Below are positions 53,909-64,000 of a stretch of 64,000 nucleotides of DNA, one piece after another. The position numbers were made by a program, and so were the translations under genes. The notes beneath the pieces were generated by a model that was given only the letters and a program-made list of their open reading frames with translations, did no database searches and was not told where the DNA came from. Where the stretch lies: contig CM051455.1 in NCBI GenBank assembly GCA_028274465.1, positions 72,212,985 through 72,276,984 of the forward strand, given 5' to 3'. The stretch is from Plantago ovata (Eukaryota; Streptophyta; Magnoliopsida; Lamiales; Plantaginaceae). Position 1 is the stretch's first letter; every line of letters begins with the position of its first letter.

Positions 53909-55405
53909 TGTTAGGAAACTTGTAATTTTTTATGAGCAATTAACCATGGTAAATTAAGGAAAGTCCAGTAACTAGTACTCTTAAGGTCCATAGGAATTTA
54001 GAATTTTAAGGACATTGTAAAAGAGGAACGTTTGCTGAAGACTTAGTGTAGGTACTAGTTAGGTGCTTTAGTTGGCTGATGATGTACTTTGTTTTTACAA
54101 ATGAACTATTGAAGCACTAGAACCGCTCAAAACTTGAAGATTCGAAGACTGAAGACTTATGAAGAATTCTGAGAAAGGTATCTACAAAGGCACATGTTGC
54201 TCAGAAAGTGAGATTTTCAGCAACAACTCGCATAAGTGAAAATCTATATGACAGAGTAGGTTGTGCTTGCTGAAACTGAGACTGGCCACTTGTTGAAATA
54301 CATATGTGACCTCCTTGCTGAAAGTACTTGCATTTTGGCTCCAACGTTCACATTTGAAATCGATTCAAATGAACATTAAATGCAAATTAAGCACGCGAAG
54401 AACATGAAGACTAGAAGACAAATGAAGGACGCTGCTGAAAGTACAAAAGCAAGATAGTGACATCTTAAGGAACAAAGCCTTAGAATTTGAAATTCAAACG
54501 GCTCCCTTGTTTCACTAAAAATAGAGGTCATCCGGCAAAGAGTTGAAGTGTGTCAACAACGTGATCAAACTCTCACTTGTGCTTATACTCTTTACTGCCT
54601 ATTGATCCGTTCCAAGACTTAAGCTTGAAACAAAAGCTACTTGATGAAAAGTAAAACATTCACGGCTAAGAATTTAGTTAAGTGTTCTTTCTTTTGAACA
54701 AGAACAAGTCTTGACACTAGAAACAACTTAAATTGTTTATTGAAAAGTATTACAAGTTGTGTTTCTTTAGATAACTTGTTATAGCTGAAAAAGTTATACT
54801 CAAGTCATCTCATTCCAAACCTCTCTAACTGATAAACACCCTTTTTTAGGCGTGAAATTCAGGGGGAATTAATCTAGCATTGTGTTGTTGATTATAAGTC
54901 CCAATTTTGGCGGAGAACAAGGTTACAGTTCTCTAGTTAGGTTGGAAACGAAGCAAGTGTGTTGTGGTTTCTGAAGAATCATTATAGATAGGATTTGTAA
55001 GGAACCTCAATCTTATCTTAGTGGATTCAGTCCTAGAAAGGACGAAGTGGATTAGTTGAGAGATTACGCCACTCTCAGATACCACTATAAAAGTGTTTGT
55101 ATGATTTACTTTACCGCGTTTAGTTTTCAGCAAGCTTTACTTATTGTACACTGCCACTCTGTTCACTTGTTGAAACTAGCACTCTCTGAAAAGCTCTTAT
55201 TGTATAAAGACTTCCGCACTCTGTTTTTAAAGTACCAGTAAAACTCGTTATTGAAAAGTAACTAGTACTTGCTGAGAAAGTTAAGTATCAGCAAACTCAT
55301 TACTGAAAAGTAATAAGCACTTGCTAAGAAAGTTTTTAAACGATGAAAGTTTGAAAAGACTATTCACCCCCCCTAGTCTTTTCTTGTTGTTTAAAGAGAC
55401 CAACA
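53909..55405 (+). repeat. 5' LTR of element H
   Basis: About 1.5 kb with ends TGTTAGGAAACTTG...GACCAACA. A TATA-like ACTATAAAAGTG lies near 55084. The right end is fixed by the primer binding site; the left end is inferred from the matching TGTT/AACA terminus, and no second LTR copy is available to confirm it. Confidence 0.65.
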
Positions 55406-55407
55406 AG

Positions 55408-55422
55408 TGGTATCAGAGTTGG
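55408..55422 (+). other. Primer binding site of element H
   Basis: TGGTATCAGAGTTGG, two bases after the LTR end; it is complementary to the initiator methionine tRNA 3' end, as usual in plant copia elements. Confidence 0.93.
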
Positions 55423-55569
55423 ATGTTCTTTAACCTTCAGCACTGAACCTAGATCCCCTTAGGTGATTTTCGTAAATCAATCTCACTTGATCAGTTTAGT
55501 AGTCTTTTGCTGACAGGATGTCTTTATGAGACGCTCCCTTGTTGAAGCTCGAAAACTATGAAAAATGGT

Positions 55570-57510
55570 GAAACAACATGATGCAGCATCTTGAGGCCAT
55601 TAGTGATGAGATGGTTACTGTCATAAATGATGGACCTATCAACATCACTACACTTGAGAGAAGCTTTCCTCACAAAATCACAGAGGCTGGAAAGGAAACC
55701 ATCTTAGGTGAACCAGTAGATAACGTCGTTCCAAAACCAAAGCCAAAGGATTCCGTCTTGATGGCCAAGCAAGAAACATCATTATTCGATCAACTCCAGA
55801 TACTATACAGTGCAAACTGTGGGGTGTAAAAACTGCTAAGGAAGCTTGGAAAATGGTTCAAGATCTTTGCGCTGGATCTGACAAAACCAAGGAAAACAAA
55901 CTCGAAGTGCTTAAGTTAAAGTTCCAAAACTTTAAACAAGGTACGAATGAGTCACTGGAAGACTTGGATTTCAGATTCACGGCTCTAGTAAGTGAGATGG
56001 CTGCCTTCGGAGTTGGAAACGTCTATTCAGATTCTGAGAAGGTGAAGACCATTATTAGAAGTCTGAACCAAGAATGGATCCATACTCAGAATTTCTACTA
56101 TAATCTAGGAATGCCAAATATCACACCTACAGAGTTGTTCTCTCATCTTGCTACTGTCAGTTACGAGACAAAGCAAAGAGAAAATTGGTTTGCTGAAAAA
56201 TCGCAAAACATTGCTCTTGCCGCAAAGCCGTCATCTTCTGAAAAGAAGAATGATAAAGAGCCTGCTGATGAAAATGCCCTAGTTGTTAAAAACATGAAGA
56301 AATTCATCAGTAAGGAACTTGAAAGGCGAAAAGAAAAAGAGAAGCTGAAAAAGCATCTTGGTAACAACTATCATATATACAAGAATGAAGCTAGCTCGCT
56401 GAACAAGCAAGCTCAGCAAGAAAATTCTTCTAAAGAACCAGCAGTTGGCGATGATCTCTGCTTTTATTGCAAAAATCCTGGACACTTCAAAGCAAATTGT
56501 CCTTTGCTGAAAGGCAAATCTGCTGAAAAGAAGAAGAAGTTCAAAAGGGCTTTGATTGCTGAAGAAAAGAAAAAACTTCAAGCAAAAATCGATGCGCTTT
56601 GCATTGATACAAGTTCTGAAGACAGTGAGGTAGAGAGCTCAGACACTGAAGAAGAAGAAGTCATTCTTGATGTAGAGATTGGCAAGGAAGTTTGTGGATA
56701 GCTATGGAAGCTTATCCAGATGTGTCAAACTATGAATTCTGCCTCATAGCCGGTCAGGTAAATTGTCCTACCTCTGACTCTGATTCAAAAAGTGAAGATG
56801 ATATTGACCTTGATAGAATTCAAGGAGAAATCGAAAGATTTGAGAAAACTCTGAGCAAACAGCAAGAGAAACTACAGAATGCTGAAACTCTGACTAAGCA
56901 AACTACTAAAAAGTATATTTTGCTGAAAGAAGAATCATAAAAGAAAGATGATGAAATATTGCATCTCAAGAAGATAATTGCTGAAGCTACAGAGAAGAAT
57001 TCACAAATGGCAATAGAATTCGAAGAGTATCAGTCCTCAATTCTAAAGTTGCTTGCTGAAATACAAGAAAAGAAAAAGATGAAAATCAATTTTAAATCTT
57101 ATGCTGATGCGAGTAACACGATGACTGAACAAAACTCTTATCTGAGAGACCCATCTCAAAAAGAAGGTTTAGGTGCAACATATGAAGGTGATGATGTAAT
57201 AATCTTGAGTAAAGACAAATCACCAATTACCTTTGTGCGTGCAACTGATAGTGGTCAACCAGAACTCTATCAGATTGGTCAATCTAAGGTTGCTGAAATA
57301 TGCAATCAAGTACCTACGACCGTAAAGCCAGCTGTTGCTACTCAAAGTAACAAGACTTTAAAAGGAAAACAGGTTGCTGAAAAGCAAACTGTTAATAAAA
57401 AGGATGTTGTAAAGCATTCCGCCAAACAAGTCGCTGAAAAGAAATTTCTTAAGTCAAAGGGCAAGATTACTAAAAGTAATCAGAAGACTTTTGCTGAGAA
57501 ACCTGAATAG
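55570..57510 (+). CDS. Gag region of element H (fossil)
   Basis: Large Lys/Glu-rich gag. The UBN2-type core has LEVLKLKFQNFKQGTNESLE and ELFSHLATVSYETKQRENWF (about 55890-56190). A zinc knuckle CFYCKNPGHFKANC is near 56460-56500, and long coiled-coil and charged tails follow. The repeated Ala-Glu-Lys steps come from the TGCTGAAAA word that is frequent all over this element. Broken. Confidence 0.82.
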
Positions 57511-57919
57511 AGTAAGGTTGCTGAGACTAAAGCTCAGCATTCTCCGAAAAGTGGACTTGGTTTCAAAACCAAGCAACGTCAACGTTTTCATGAGTATAAG
57601 CAAAGTCAGCAAAGATACTTCAAAGAGATGAACAAAACCAAGCCTAAGTGTTCTGACGAAACTCAAAACGCTAGGACTAGAAGGAACCTTGCCAGAAAAG
57701 AACTTACTGAAAAGTATGTTCAGCAAAAAGGTCAACCAAGCAATACACCACATCAGAAAGTGGACTTGATTAGCAATGATCAAAAGTCTTTCGGTTCTAA
57801 ACCCTCTAGTTCCTCAGGAAGTAGAAAACAAGTCAAAGTTGAAAAACTCAAGACTTGGGTTTCCACTGGACGCTTTCTTGAACATGTTAATGGACATCCA
57901 ATATTGGATAATTAACTTG

Positions 57920-60900
57920 TTTGCTCTTGATTGTGCAGACTTCAGCCACAGAGACAAACAATGCAATTTGGCACTTTGACAGTGGTTGTGGAAAGCACAT
58001 GACGGGCAACAAGAAAATTTTTATAAACTATAGACGCTGGTCTAAAGGTCCAACAATAAGGTTTGCTAGTGGAGGCTTTGGTTCTACTAAAGGTTATGGT
58101 GACGTGAAGTTAGGATGCATTACCATATCGGGAGTTCTTTATGTCAAAAATCTTAATTTTAACCTTTTCAGCATGAGTCAATTCGCTGACAAAGGTTAAT
58201 TCATCAAAACCAAAAGTGATGAATGTAAACTTATAGACTTTGAGACAAAGAAGGTTATTCTGGTTGCTAGAAGATCAGGAGGTCTCTATACCGTAGATTG
58301 GTCTTCAGCAATTGTTGAAAAATCCCTTGTCTCAGATCATGATTGCCTTGCTGAAAAAGCATGGTTATGGCATAAACGAACAAGTCACCTAAACTTCAGG
58401 ACGCTAAATAAGCTGTCTAAAAAGGCGCTTGTAGTTGGATTACCTAAGGTTACTTTTAAGAAGGATGGTGTTTCCAATGCATGTCAGCAAGGAAAGGAAA
58501 CCAAATCTTCTTTCAAGAACAAGGCAGTACTGTCAACTACGAAACCTTTACAACTCTTGCACATGGACTTGTTTGAATCTTCTTCAACAAGCTATGCTGG
58601 TAAGAAGTATGGTCTGGTGGTGGTAGATGACTATTCAAGATTCACTTGGGTAGTATTTATCAAACACAAGTCTGAAACAAGGACTGAAATACCTAACTTG
58701 TTGAATAAGCTTGAAGTCATGAAAAATGACAAGGTAAAATTCATAAGAACAGACCATGGTACTGAGTTTGTAAACCAGTACATAACTGAGCATTGCACTT
58801 CGAAAGGCATACAACATCAGTTATCCTCAGTAAGGACACCTCAACAAAATGGTGTTGCTGAAAGGAAGAATTGTACCCTTAAGGAAGAAGCTAGAACGAT
58901 GCTTGTTGACACTGAAATAAGTGAAGCTTATTGGGTTGAAGCCATTAATACCGCCTGCTATACTCAAAATAGATGTTTGATACTAAGGAATACAACAAAA
59001 CTCCCTATGAGTTATTTGTTGGAAGACCTCCTAACATCACCCATCTAAGAGTATTTGGTTGTAAATGCTTTGTTCTTAACAATGGTAGAGAATACTTAAA
59101 AAGACGCGGTTGCTCCGGATGTTGCTGAAACTATGCAACTTCCTGTGCCTGCTGATGAATTACCTCAAACCAGCAATGTTGAACAAGCAGTTGCTGATGA
59201 ACCAATTTCAGCAGAGACACAACAAGATACCAGTAGTACTGAGCAAGTACATGCTGAAATGCAAACTTATCCGGATCCAAAGAGCAGAAAACCTGTTAAT
59301 AAATGGATTAGAGATCATCCCTCTAATGATATGATTGGTGATATTGACAAACGCCAAGTGACTAGATCCAAAGTATCTACTAATCAAGAACTTGCTGAAG
59401 AAGCAAATGTCATTGAAGTAGAGGCTTTGTTCTCTTGCTTTGTTTCAGAAATTGAGCCCAAGACCATAGAAGAAGCTTTAAAGCATTCTGAATGAATCAA
59501 GGCAATGCAAGAAGAACTGGATCAATTTGAAATGAACAAAGTCTAGAAACTTGTACCCCTTGCTGAAGGAAAGAAAGAAATTGGTACAAAGTGGGTGTTC
59601 AGACAAGCAGAGTGAGTCTGGCGAAGTAACAAGGAACAAAGCACGTTTAGTTGCTCAAGGTTACTGTCAATCTGAAGTATTGGACTATGATGAGTCTTAT
59701 GCACCAGTTGCAATATTGGATGCAATTAGACTTTTCATGGCCTTTGCTGCTCACAATGACTTCATTGTTTATCAAATGGATGTTAAAAGTGCATTCCTAA
59801 ATGGTGAACTTGCTGAAGAAGTCTACTTGGAACAACCCCCTGGCTTTGAACTTCCCTCAGAAATCAATATGGTATACAAGCTTCAGAAAGCTGTATATGG
59901 TCTAAAGAAAGCACCAAGAGCTTGGTATGATACTTTAGCTAAGTTCTTGCTGTATAATGGTTTCAATAAAGGTGAAGTTGACAAAACCTTATTTACCATG
60001 AACCATGATGGTAAAATACTCTTAGTCCAGATTTATGTGGATGACATAATATTTGGATCTAAGGACAAGCAACTTTGTGATGATTTTGCCAAACTCATGA
60101 CAAACAAGTTTGGAATGAGTATGATGGGTAAATTGAATTATTTCCTAGGATTGTCAAGCAACTCAAAGATGGAATATTCATAAATCAAGCAAATTGTGCA
60201 AAGGAAATGCTCATAAAGTTCAGGATCAAAGAGGAAGAAAAACCTGAAAAGATCCCTATGAGCGTTGGTACCAAATTGGGCTATACTAAACAAGATAAGA
60301 GTGTTGATGAACACAAGTATAGGAATCTCATTGGTTCCTTGCTGTCTTTAACAACAAGTAGACCTGACATTCAGTATGTTGTTTGTGTGTGTGCAAGATT
60401 CCAATCTGATCCAAGAGAATCACACTACAAAAAGGCACTTAAGATACTGAAATATGTCAAAGGTACAGTCAATGTTGGATTATGGTATCCAAAAGATTCT
60501 GGATTGGAATTGGTTGGTTATTCTGATGTTGATCATGGAGGATCAACTCTTGATAGAAAAAGTACTTCTGGAACTTGTCAGTTTCTAGGTAATAGATTAA
60601 TATCATGCTTCAGCAAGAAGCAAACCTGTGTTGCCAATTCATCCACTGAATCTGAATACATTGCGGCTGGTTGTTGCACAGCTCAAATCCTATGGATTTA
60701 GCAACAATTAAGAAATTATGGTATTTCTGCAAAGAAAACACCAATCTTTTGTGATAATACAAGTGCTATTGCTATCACGCAAAATCCTAAGTTCCACTCA
60801 AGGACAAAACACATTGATATTAGACATCATTTCATCAGAGATCATGTGGAAAAAGAAGACATTGAGGTTGTAAAAGTAGGTACTGATGATCAACTTGCTG

Positions 60901-60980
60901 ACATCTTTACCAAGCCCCTACCAGATAATAGGTTCGCAATGCTAAGGTATAACCTTGGATTGATTGAACTACCTCAATAA
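57920..60980 (+). CDS. Pol region of element H (fossil)
   Basis: Copia-order pol: a protease-adjacent segment [16 protein letters not shown] near 57980; integrase with the [10 protein letters not shown]-like zinc region near 58370 and DDE core pieces [14 protein letters not shown] (about 58750) and [19 protein letters not shown] (about 58840); reverse transcriptase [20 protein letters not shown] (about 59780) and [12 protein letters not shown] (about 60035); RNase [21 protein letters not shown] (about 60520), [12 protein letters not shown] (about 60640) and the ADIFTKPLP tail (about 60900). Many breaks. Confidence 0.85.
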
Positions 60981-60989
60981 AAAGGGATA

Positions 60990-61430
60990 CATTTGGTGGA
61001 TTGCTGAAACAGCCATTCAGCAAGCCAATGTTTGCTTACATGAATTCCTTATAAAGTTCCTTCCACTGATTTCTCTAAAAAGAAATAAGTGTACACTATA
61101 TGTTTGCTGAAACAGGTATTCAACAAGTAATTCCTTCAAACCGGGTATTTGTTAGGAAACTTGATCACTTGCTGAGACGGGTACTCAGTAAAGAAAAACT
61201 TTAAAGATTGCTGAAACTGGCATTCAGACAATCAAAGATACTGAAACAAGTATTGAAGTATCAAAAGAAAGATCTGAGACGGGAACTCGGCAAAGAGCAA
61301 AAATACTTCTCAAATTTTACCTAAGGATATCTCAATATAAAAAGAATTTACTAAGACGGGAACTCAGATATGTCTTTTACCTTAAAGAAATATGAGATAT
61401 TTGATTAAGGGGGAATTTCAGCATATACAA
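60990..61430 (+). repeat. Degenerate short repeats after H pol
   Basis: Seven or so copies of a GCTGA(A/G)AC.GG.A.TCAG phrase, each partly self-complementary (CTGA...TCAG), at about 61005, 61098, 61172, 61208, 61240, 61275 and 61353. They are non-coding and located between pol and the polypurine-like GGGGGAAT near 61412. Confidence 0.7.
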
Positions 61431-61799
61431 GGCTTATTACTTGAAAAGGTAAGTGCTATAGTCAGATTGAATAGAATCGCTGAAAAGATTCTTATTTACT
61501 TCAGCAAGCAATTAGCGTTGGAGTAAAAGAGATCAAATCCCGTGAATCAAGGTAAAATCAATTTGTGACGTTAATCATGGCACAGATAAACTCGTTGTTA
61601 ATCATGACATGAAATACAATCATGACCATTGATTTTAAAGCAGTTTTTATCCAACGGTTGATGTTAAAAAGAGAAAGTATGCTCTGACGGTTTTTGTTAG
61701 TGGTCCAATACGCATTTAATGCAAAGGCTCCACTAACACAAATGGATCTCTGTTTTACCCTTGCTGAGAACTCAAAACCATTGAGCTTCTCACATAACA

Positions 61800-61963
61800 A
61801 AGATACTATATAAAGGAAGAGTTAGAGAAAGACAAAATTCTTTAACTCACATTTCCTTTCTCTGCAATTTCTCTAACCTGTGCTCTGATTTACTGTACCT
61901 CTGGTCAAAAAGGAAAAACTCTTTTCCGTACATTTCTTAAACCCTCCTACTACTATATAAGAG
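61800..61963 (+). promoter_or_regulatory. Promoter-like region of the H extra ORF
   Basis: ACTATATAAAGG (about 61806-61817) is a strong TATA box, followed by a CT-rich leader (TTTAACTCACATTTCCTTTC...) typical of plant transcripts, leading to the ATG at 61964. This would drive the extra ORF independently of the LTR. Confidence 0.6.
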
Positions 61964-62311
61964 ATGGCTCCCAAAAGACAATCCTCTAAGACCTCAAAAT
62001 CATCAAAGGCAGACAGTGCTGGAAAAAGCACTGCTCCGGTTGAAAAGCCGGCGAAAAACACAGTAAAAATTGTGTTGAAAAACGACCGTATAACTGAAAG
62101 ACCCATGCCGCTTGCATATCTCGGCGCTGCAAAGTGTGAGAAGATGATGCAATGGGGCGGATTTGCCAAAGAGAAGTACATTAGATACTTCTATGAACAA
62201 GAACTGGACGAAGAAAACGAAGAGGCGTTGAACTTGATTAATCAACAAGGCCTTCTTTTCTTCATTACTGCTCGCACTAAGAAAGTGAGCATGTTGGAGA
62301 CAATGGAGTGA
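61964..62311 (+). CDS. Extra ORF in the 3' region of element H
   Basis: 115 codons starting MAPKRQSSKTSKSSKADSAG, a Ser/Lys-rich start common in 'putative plant transposon protein' entries, then AKNTVKIVLKNDRIT and a globular part with GGFAKEKYIRYFYEQELDEE and GLLFFITARTKKVSM. The later residues resemble KSRSLWYFALKVK in the remnants at 36073 and 50103, so these may be parts of one family; this is inference. It is shorter than such proteins usually are, so it is taken as a truncated fossil. Confidence 0.5.
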   Translation: MAPKRQSSKTSKSSKADSAGKSTAPVEKPAKNTVKIVLKNDRITERPMPLAYLGAAKCEKMMQWGGFAKEKYIRYFYEQELDEENEEALNLINQQGLLFFITARTKKVSMLETME

Positions 62312-62379
62312 CGGTCAAAACCTTACTGACGGTCAAGGAGTCACTAAAAAAGTTATTTCTACCTCAGTTCAAGGAGTGC

Positions 62380-62972
62380 TGATGAACTGGTTTAGAATAT
62401 GTCAGATTCTAGTTAATCAAATAAATTTGTATTGAGCCAAAGGCAATTCACAACTACAACAAAAACCGTAGTGTAGCAGTAAAATAACCTCGAGTGTCGA
62501 TCTCTAAGGACTATAACTAGCTTTATCTAATCTAACTTAAGAATATAAAATCAACAAACTACTTAGCAAAGGTTTTTCTTATCAGATAATGGAGGCTGGT
62601 GATAGTATGGTCATTCAAAGCATAGCAGGTTAATAATCATGCATGAAGTACCCGGTTTTGCATAGAGATCTTTGATCAATGATCTTAGATCTCTATGCAA
62701 AAGATCAAGTACTTCATGCATGATTATTAACCTGATGCTTTGAATGATCATACTATCACTAACTTCCATTATTATTGATAAGAAAATATGTGTTAAGTCG
62801 TTTGTTGAGTTTATAGTTTAAGTTAAATTAGATAAAGCTAGTTATAGTCCTTAGAGATCGACACTCGAGGTTATTTTACTGCTACACTACGGTTTTCGTT
62901 TTAGTTGTGAATTGCATTTGACTAAAAATAAATTTATTTGATTAATTGAGTCTGACAAACTTTCGTTCATCA
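62380..62972. repeat. 593-bp palindrome of two inverted Athila-like LTR tails
   Basis: The left arm (62380-about 62680) is the reverse complement of the B/D LTR tail and the right arm (about 62681-62972) is the same tail in forward orientation. Outer ends are TGATGAA and TTCATCA. The centre is GCATAGAGATC...GATCTCTATGC. The arms pair over almost 300 bp with scattered mismatches. The 5-bp flanks (AGTGC, AGTTT) do not match well. Confidence 0.88.
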
Positions 62973-63618
62973 AGTTTTCTATTATATATTTATTTAACTT
63001 TACCACGTACTAATATACATTCGTACAATTTGTACCTTCACATCTTGAGCAGTTTGTGAAAATATGTATAAATTTCCCACATGTGTTGATCAACACACGT
63101 AATTCCATTCTATTTCTTGCATTATGAATTATGGGTAGTAGTGTAGAACATTTGTGGGACACAAATTACAGAATAGTAGTATTGTACTAATACAGATGTT
63201 AAAATTTTAACCCATAGAAGATTGTGTCATTGTATATTGTTGTGGGATAGGCGCAAGAGTGAATGGTCAAGAGACAACAAATTTATGGAGGAAATTTTCA
63301 AAACAAAAATAAAAAAACAAATTTATGGAGGTCGCTTCCATTGGTAATTAATATTCCGTCACAGTTATAATTAAATTAAGTCATAGGGTTTTTTTTTCCC
63401 ACCAAGCGTCCCTAATAACGAAATCAACTGTTTCTCAAAATAGAAATAAAAAAACGAAATGAACCATTTCATTTCAACAGTTACATTTTAGTTCAAAGTC
63501 AACACAAAATTCACTATTTCAACATTGAATTTTGATGGAACCAAACAAGACTTAGTGCTTTCAAACAAAAAAATAGATAGAATTAAAAAACAAAAACAAA
63601 GTAAAAATATAAAAGTTT
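62973..63618. other. AT-rich intergenic DNA, no gene seen
   Basis: About 650 bp with long A and T runs and short frames only. It separates the LTR palindrome from the gag fragment at the right edge. Confidence 0.5.
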
Positions 63619-64000
63619 CGAAAGTGGGGAAGCCTCTTTCGATTTTGGCCTGGTGGCTCCTTATCTCATCGCACAACATGCTTGGGTCTTGGTCTTGCTC
63701 TTTTTCTTGGACGGTTCCCCGTAGGGTCTCTATCTGAGCATCAAGTGCGGATTTTCTTGCGTTGAGTTCCTCCAGAGTGAGCCTCCTCCCCGTGATCGGG
63801 TCGATCAAGGGGGTTACCTAAGCTACGGTTCTCAAGGCATTGTTTTCCGCCACTGCTTCGAGTTGGTTCTGAGGATTTACTTGGTTGGGCGTGATTTGGT
63901 TGGGGAGAGCGGGTGGTGTAGCGACCACCTGAGTTCGAGTTTCTTGCTGAGCTACGTTTTGCAATGATGCGCGTATCCTCCTATCAATCAAATCCCTCAA
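63619..64000 (-). mobile_element. A-family gag fragment A3
   Basis: Minus-strand fragment matching about 1178-1575 of element A: RRIRASLQNVAQQETR, LTLEELNARKSALDAQIETL and DEIRSHQAKIERGFPTFE. It ends on the left at about 63619, in the middle of gag, where unrelated AT-rich DNA begins, and runs off the right edge. A truncated, diverged copy of the Tat-like family. Confidence 0.85.

Larger units (their letters stand above)
53909..62379 (+). mobile_element. SIRE-like Ty1/copia element H (old, broken)
   Basis: Plus-strand element: 5' LTR 53909-55405, primer binding site 55408-55422, gag about 55570-57510, protease about 57930, integrase about 58350-59050, reverse transcriptase about 59600-60180, RNase H to about 60980, then an unusually long 3' region with degenerate repeats, a promoter and an extra ORF (61964-62311). 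The long 3' region with an extra ORF and the large gag fit the SIRE lineage. No 3' LTR is present; the element stops where the inverted LTR palindrome begins at 62380. The coding region has many breaks, so it is old. Confidence 0.82.

Noticed and set aside
1-64000. tRNA, rRNA, organellar insertions and viral insertions other than retroelements
   Set aside because: No cloverleaf with intact arms, rRNA core sequence or plastid gene was recognised by eye; primer sites only show the short tRNA-complementary words expected of LTR elements.

Overview
This window is nuclear DNA from a flowering plant, probably a eudicot. It is dominated by nested LTR retrotransposons of plant-specific lineages: Tat-like and Athila-like Ty3/gypsy, and Angela-like and SIRE-like Ty1/copia. 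It also holds plant MULE-type DNA transposons, a tandem F-box/FBD gene family and a small thionin-like secreted peptide gene. No bacterial-style operons, rRNA, tRNA or CRISPR arrays were seen. Every call was made by reading the sequence; no database search was run.

Layout. 1-3075: 5' half of a minus-strand Tat-like element (A) that sits inside the 3' end of an Athila-like element (B, to 5088). 5089-8428: fragment of a second Tat-like element (C) with part of its integrase and an antisense, spliced accessory ORF. 8429-17144: Athila-like element D, a deletion derivative, interrupted in its promoter region by a complete, young, gag-protease-only element K (8838-15597, perfect 5-bp target duplication). 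17145-18700: pieces of a SIRE-like 3' end and a copia LTR. 18701-24805 and 24806-29935: two more Tat-like fragments (A2 minus, J plus), each with an antisense two-intron ORF still open across all exons. 29949-30048: a 100-N assembly gap flanked by the same LTR end in opposite orientations.

30121-50600 is the host part: a tandem cluster of three minus-strand F-box genes. The first is a pseudogene with a stop and a frameshift. The second lost its start region and is split by a MULE. The third has nearly open coding DNA but is cut in its first exon by a 9.7-kb Angela-like copia element and by a solo Athila-like LTR. Two DNA transposons near the first and second genes carry unusual arrays of a 16-bp perfect palindrome behind a shared T-rich tract; this is the most novel-looking structure here.

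52227-52544 holds an apparently intact gene for a small secreted cysteine-rich (thionin-like) peptide with its TATA box. 53909-62379 is an old, broken SIRE-like copia element with an extra ORF that has its own TATA box in its 3' region. It is cut off by a 593-bp palindrome made from two inverted Athila-like LTR tails (62380-62972). The window ends in another fragment of the same gag family with which it begins (63619-64000).
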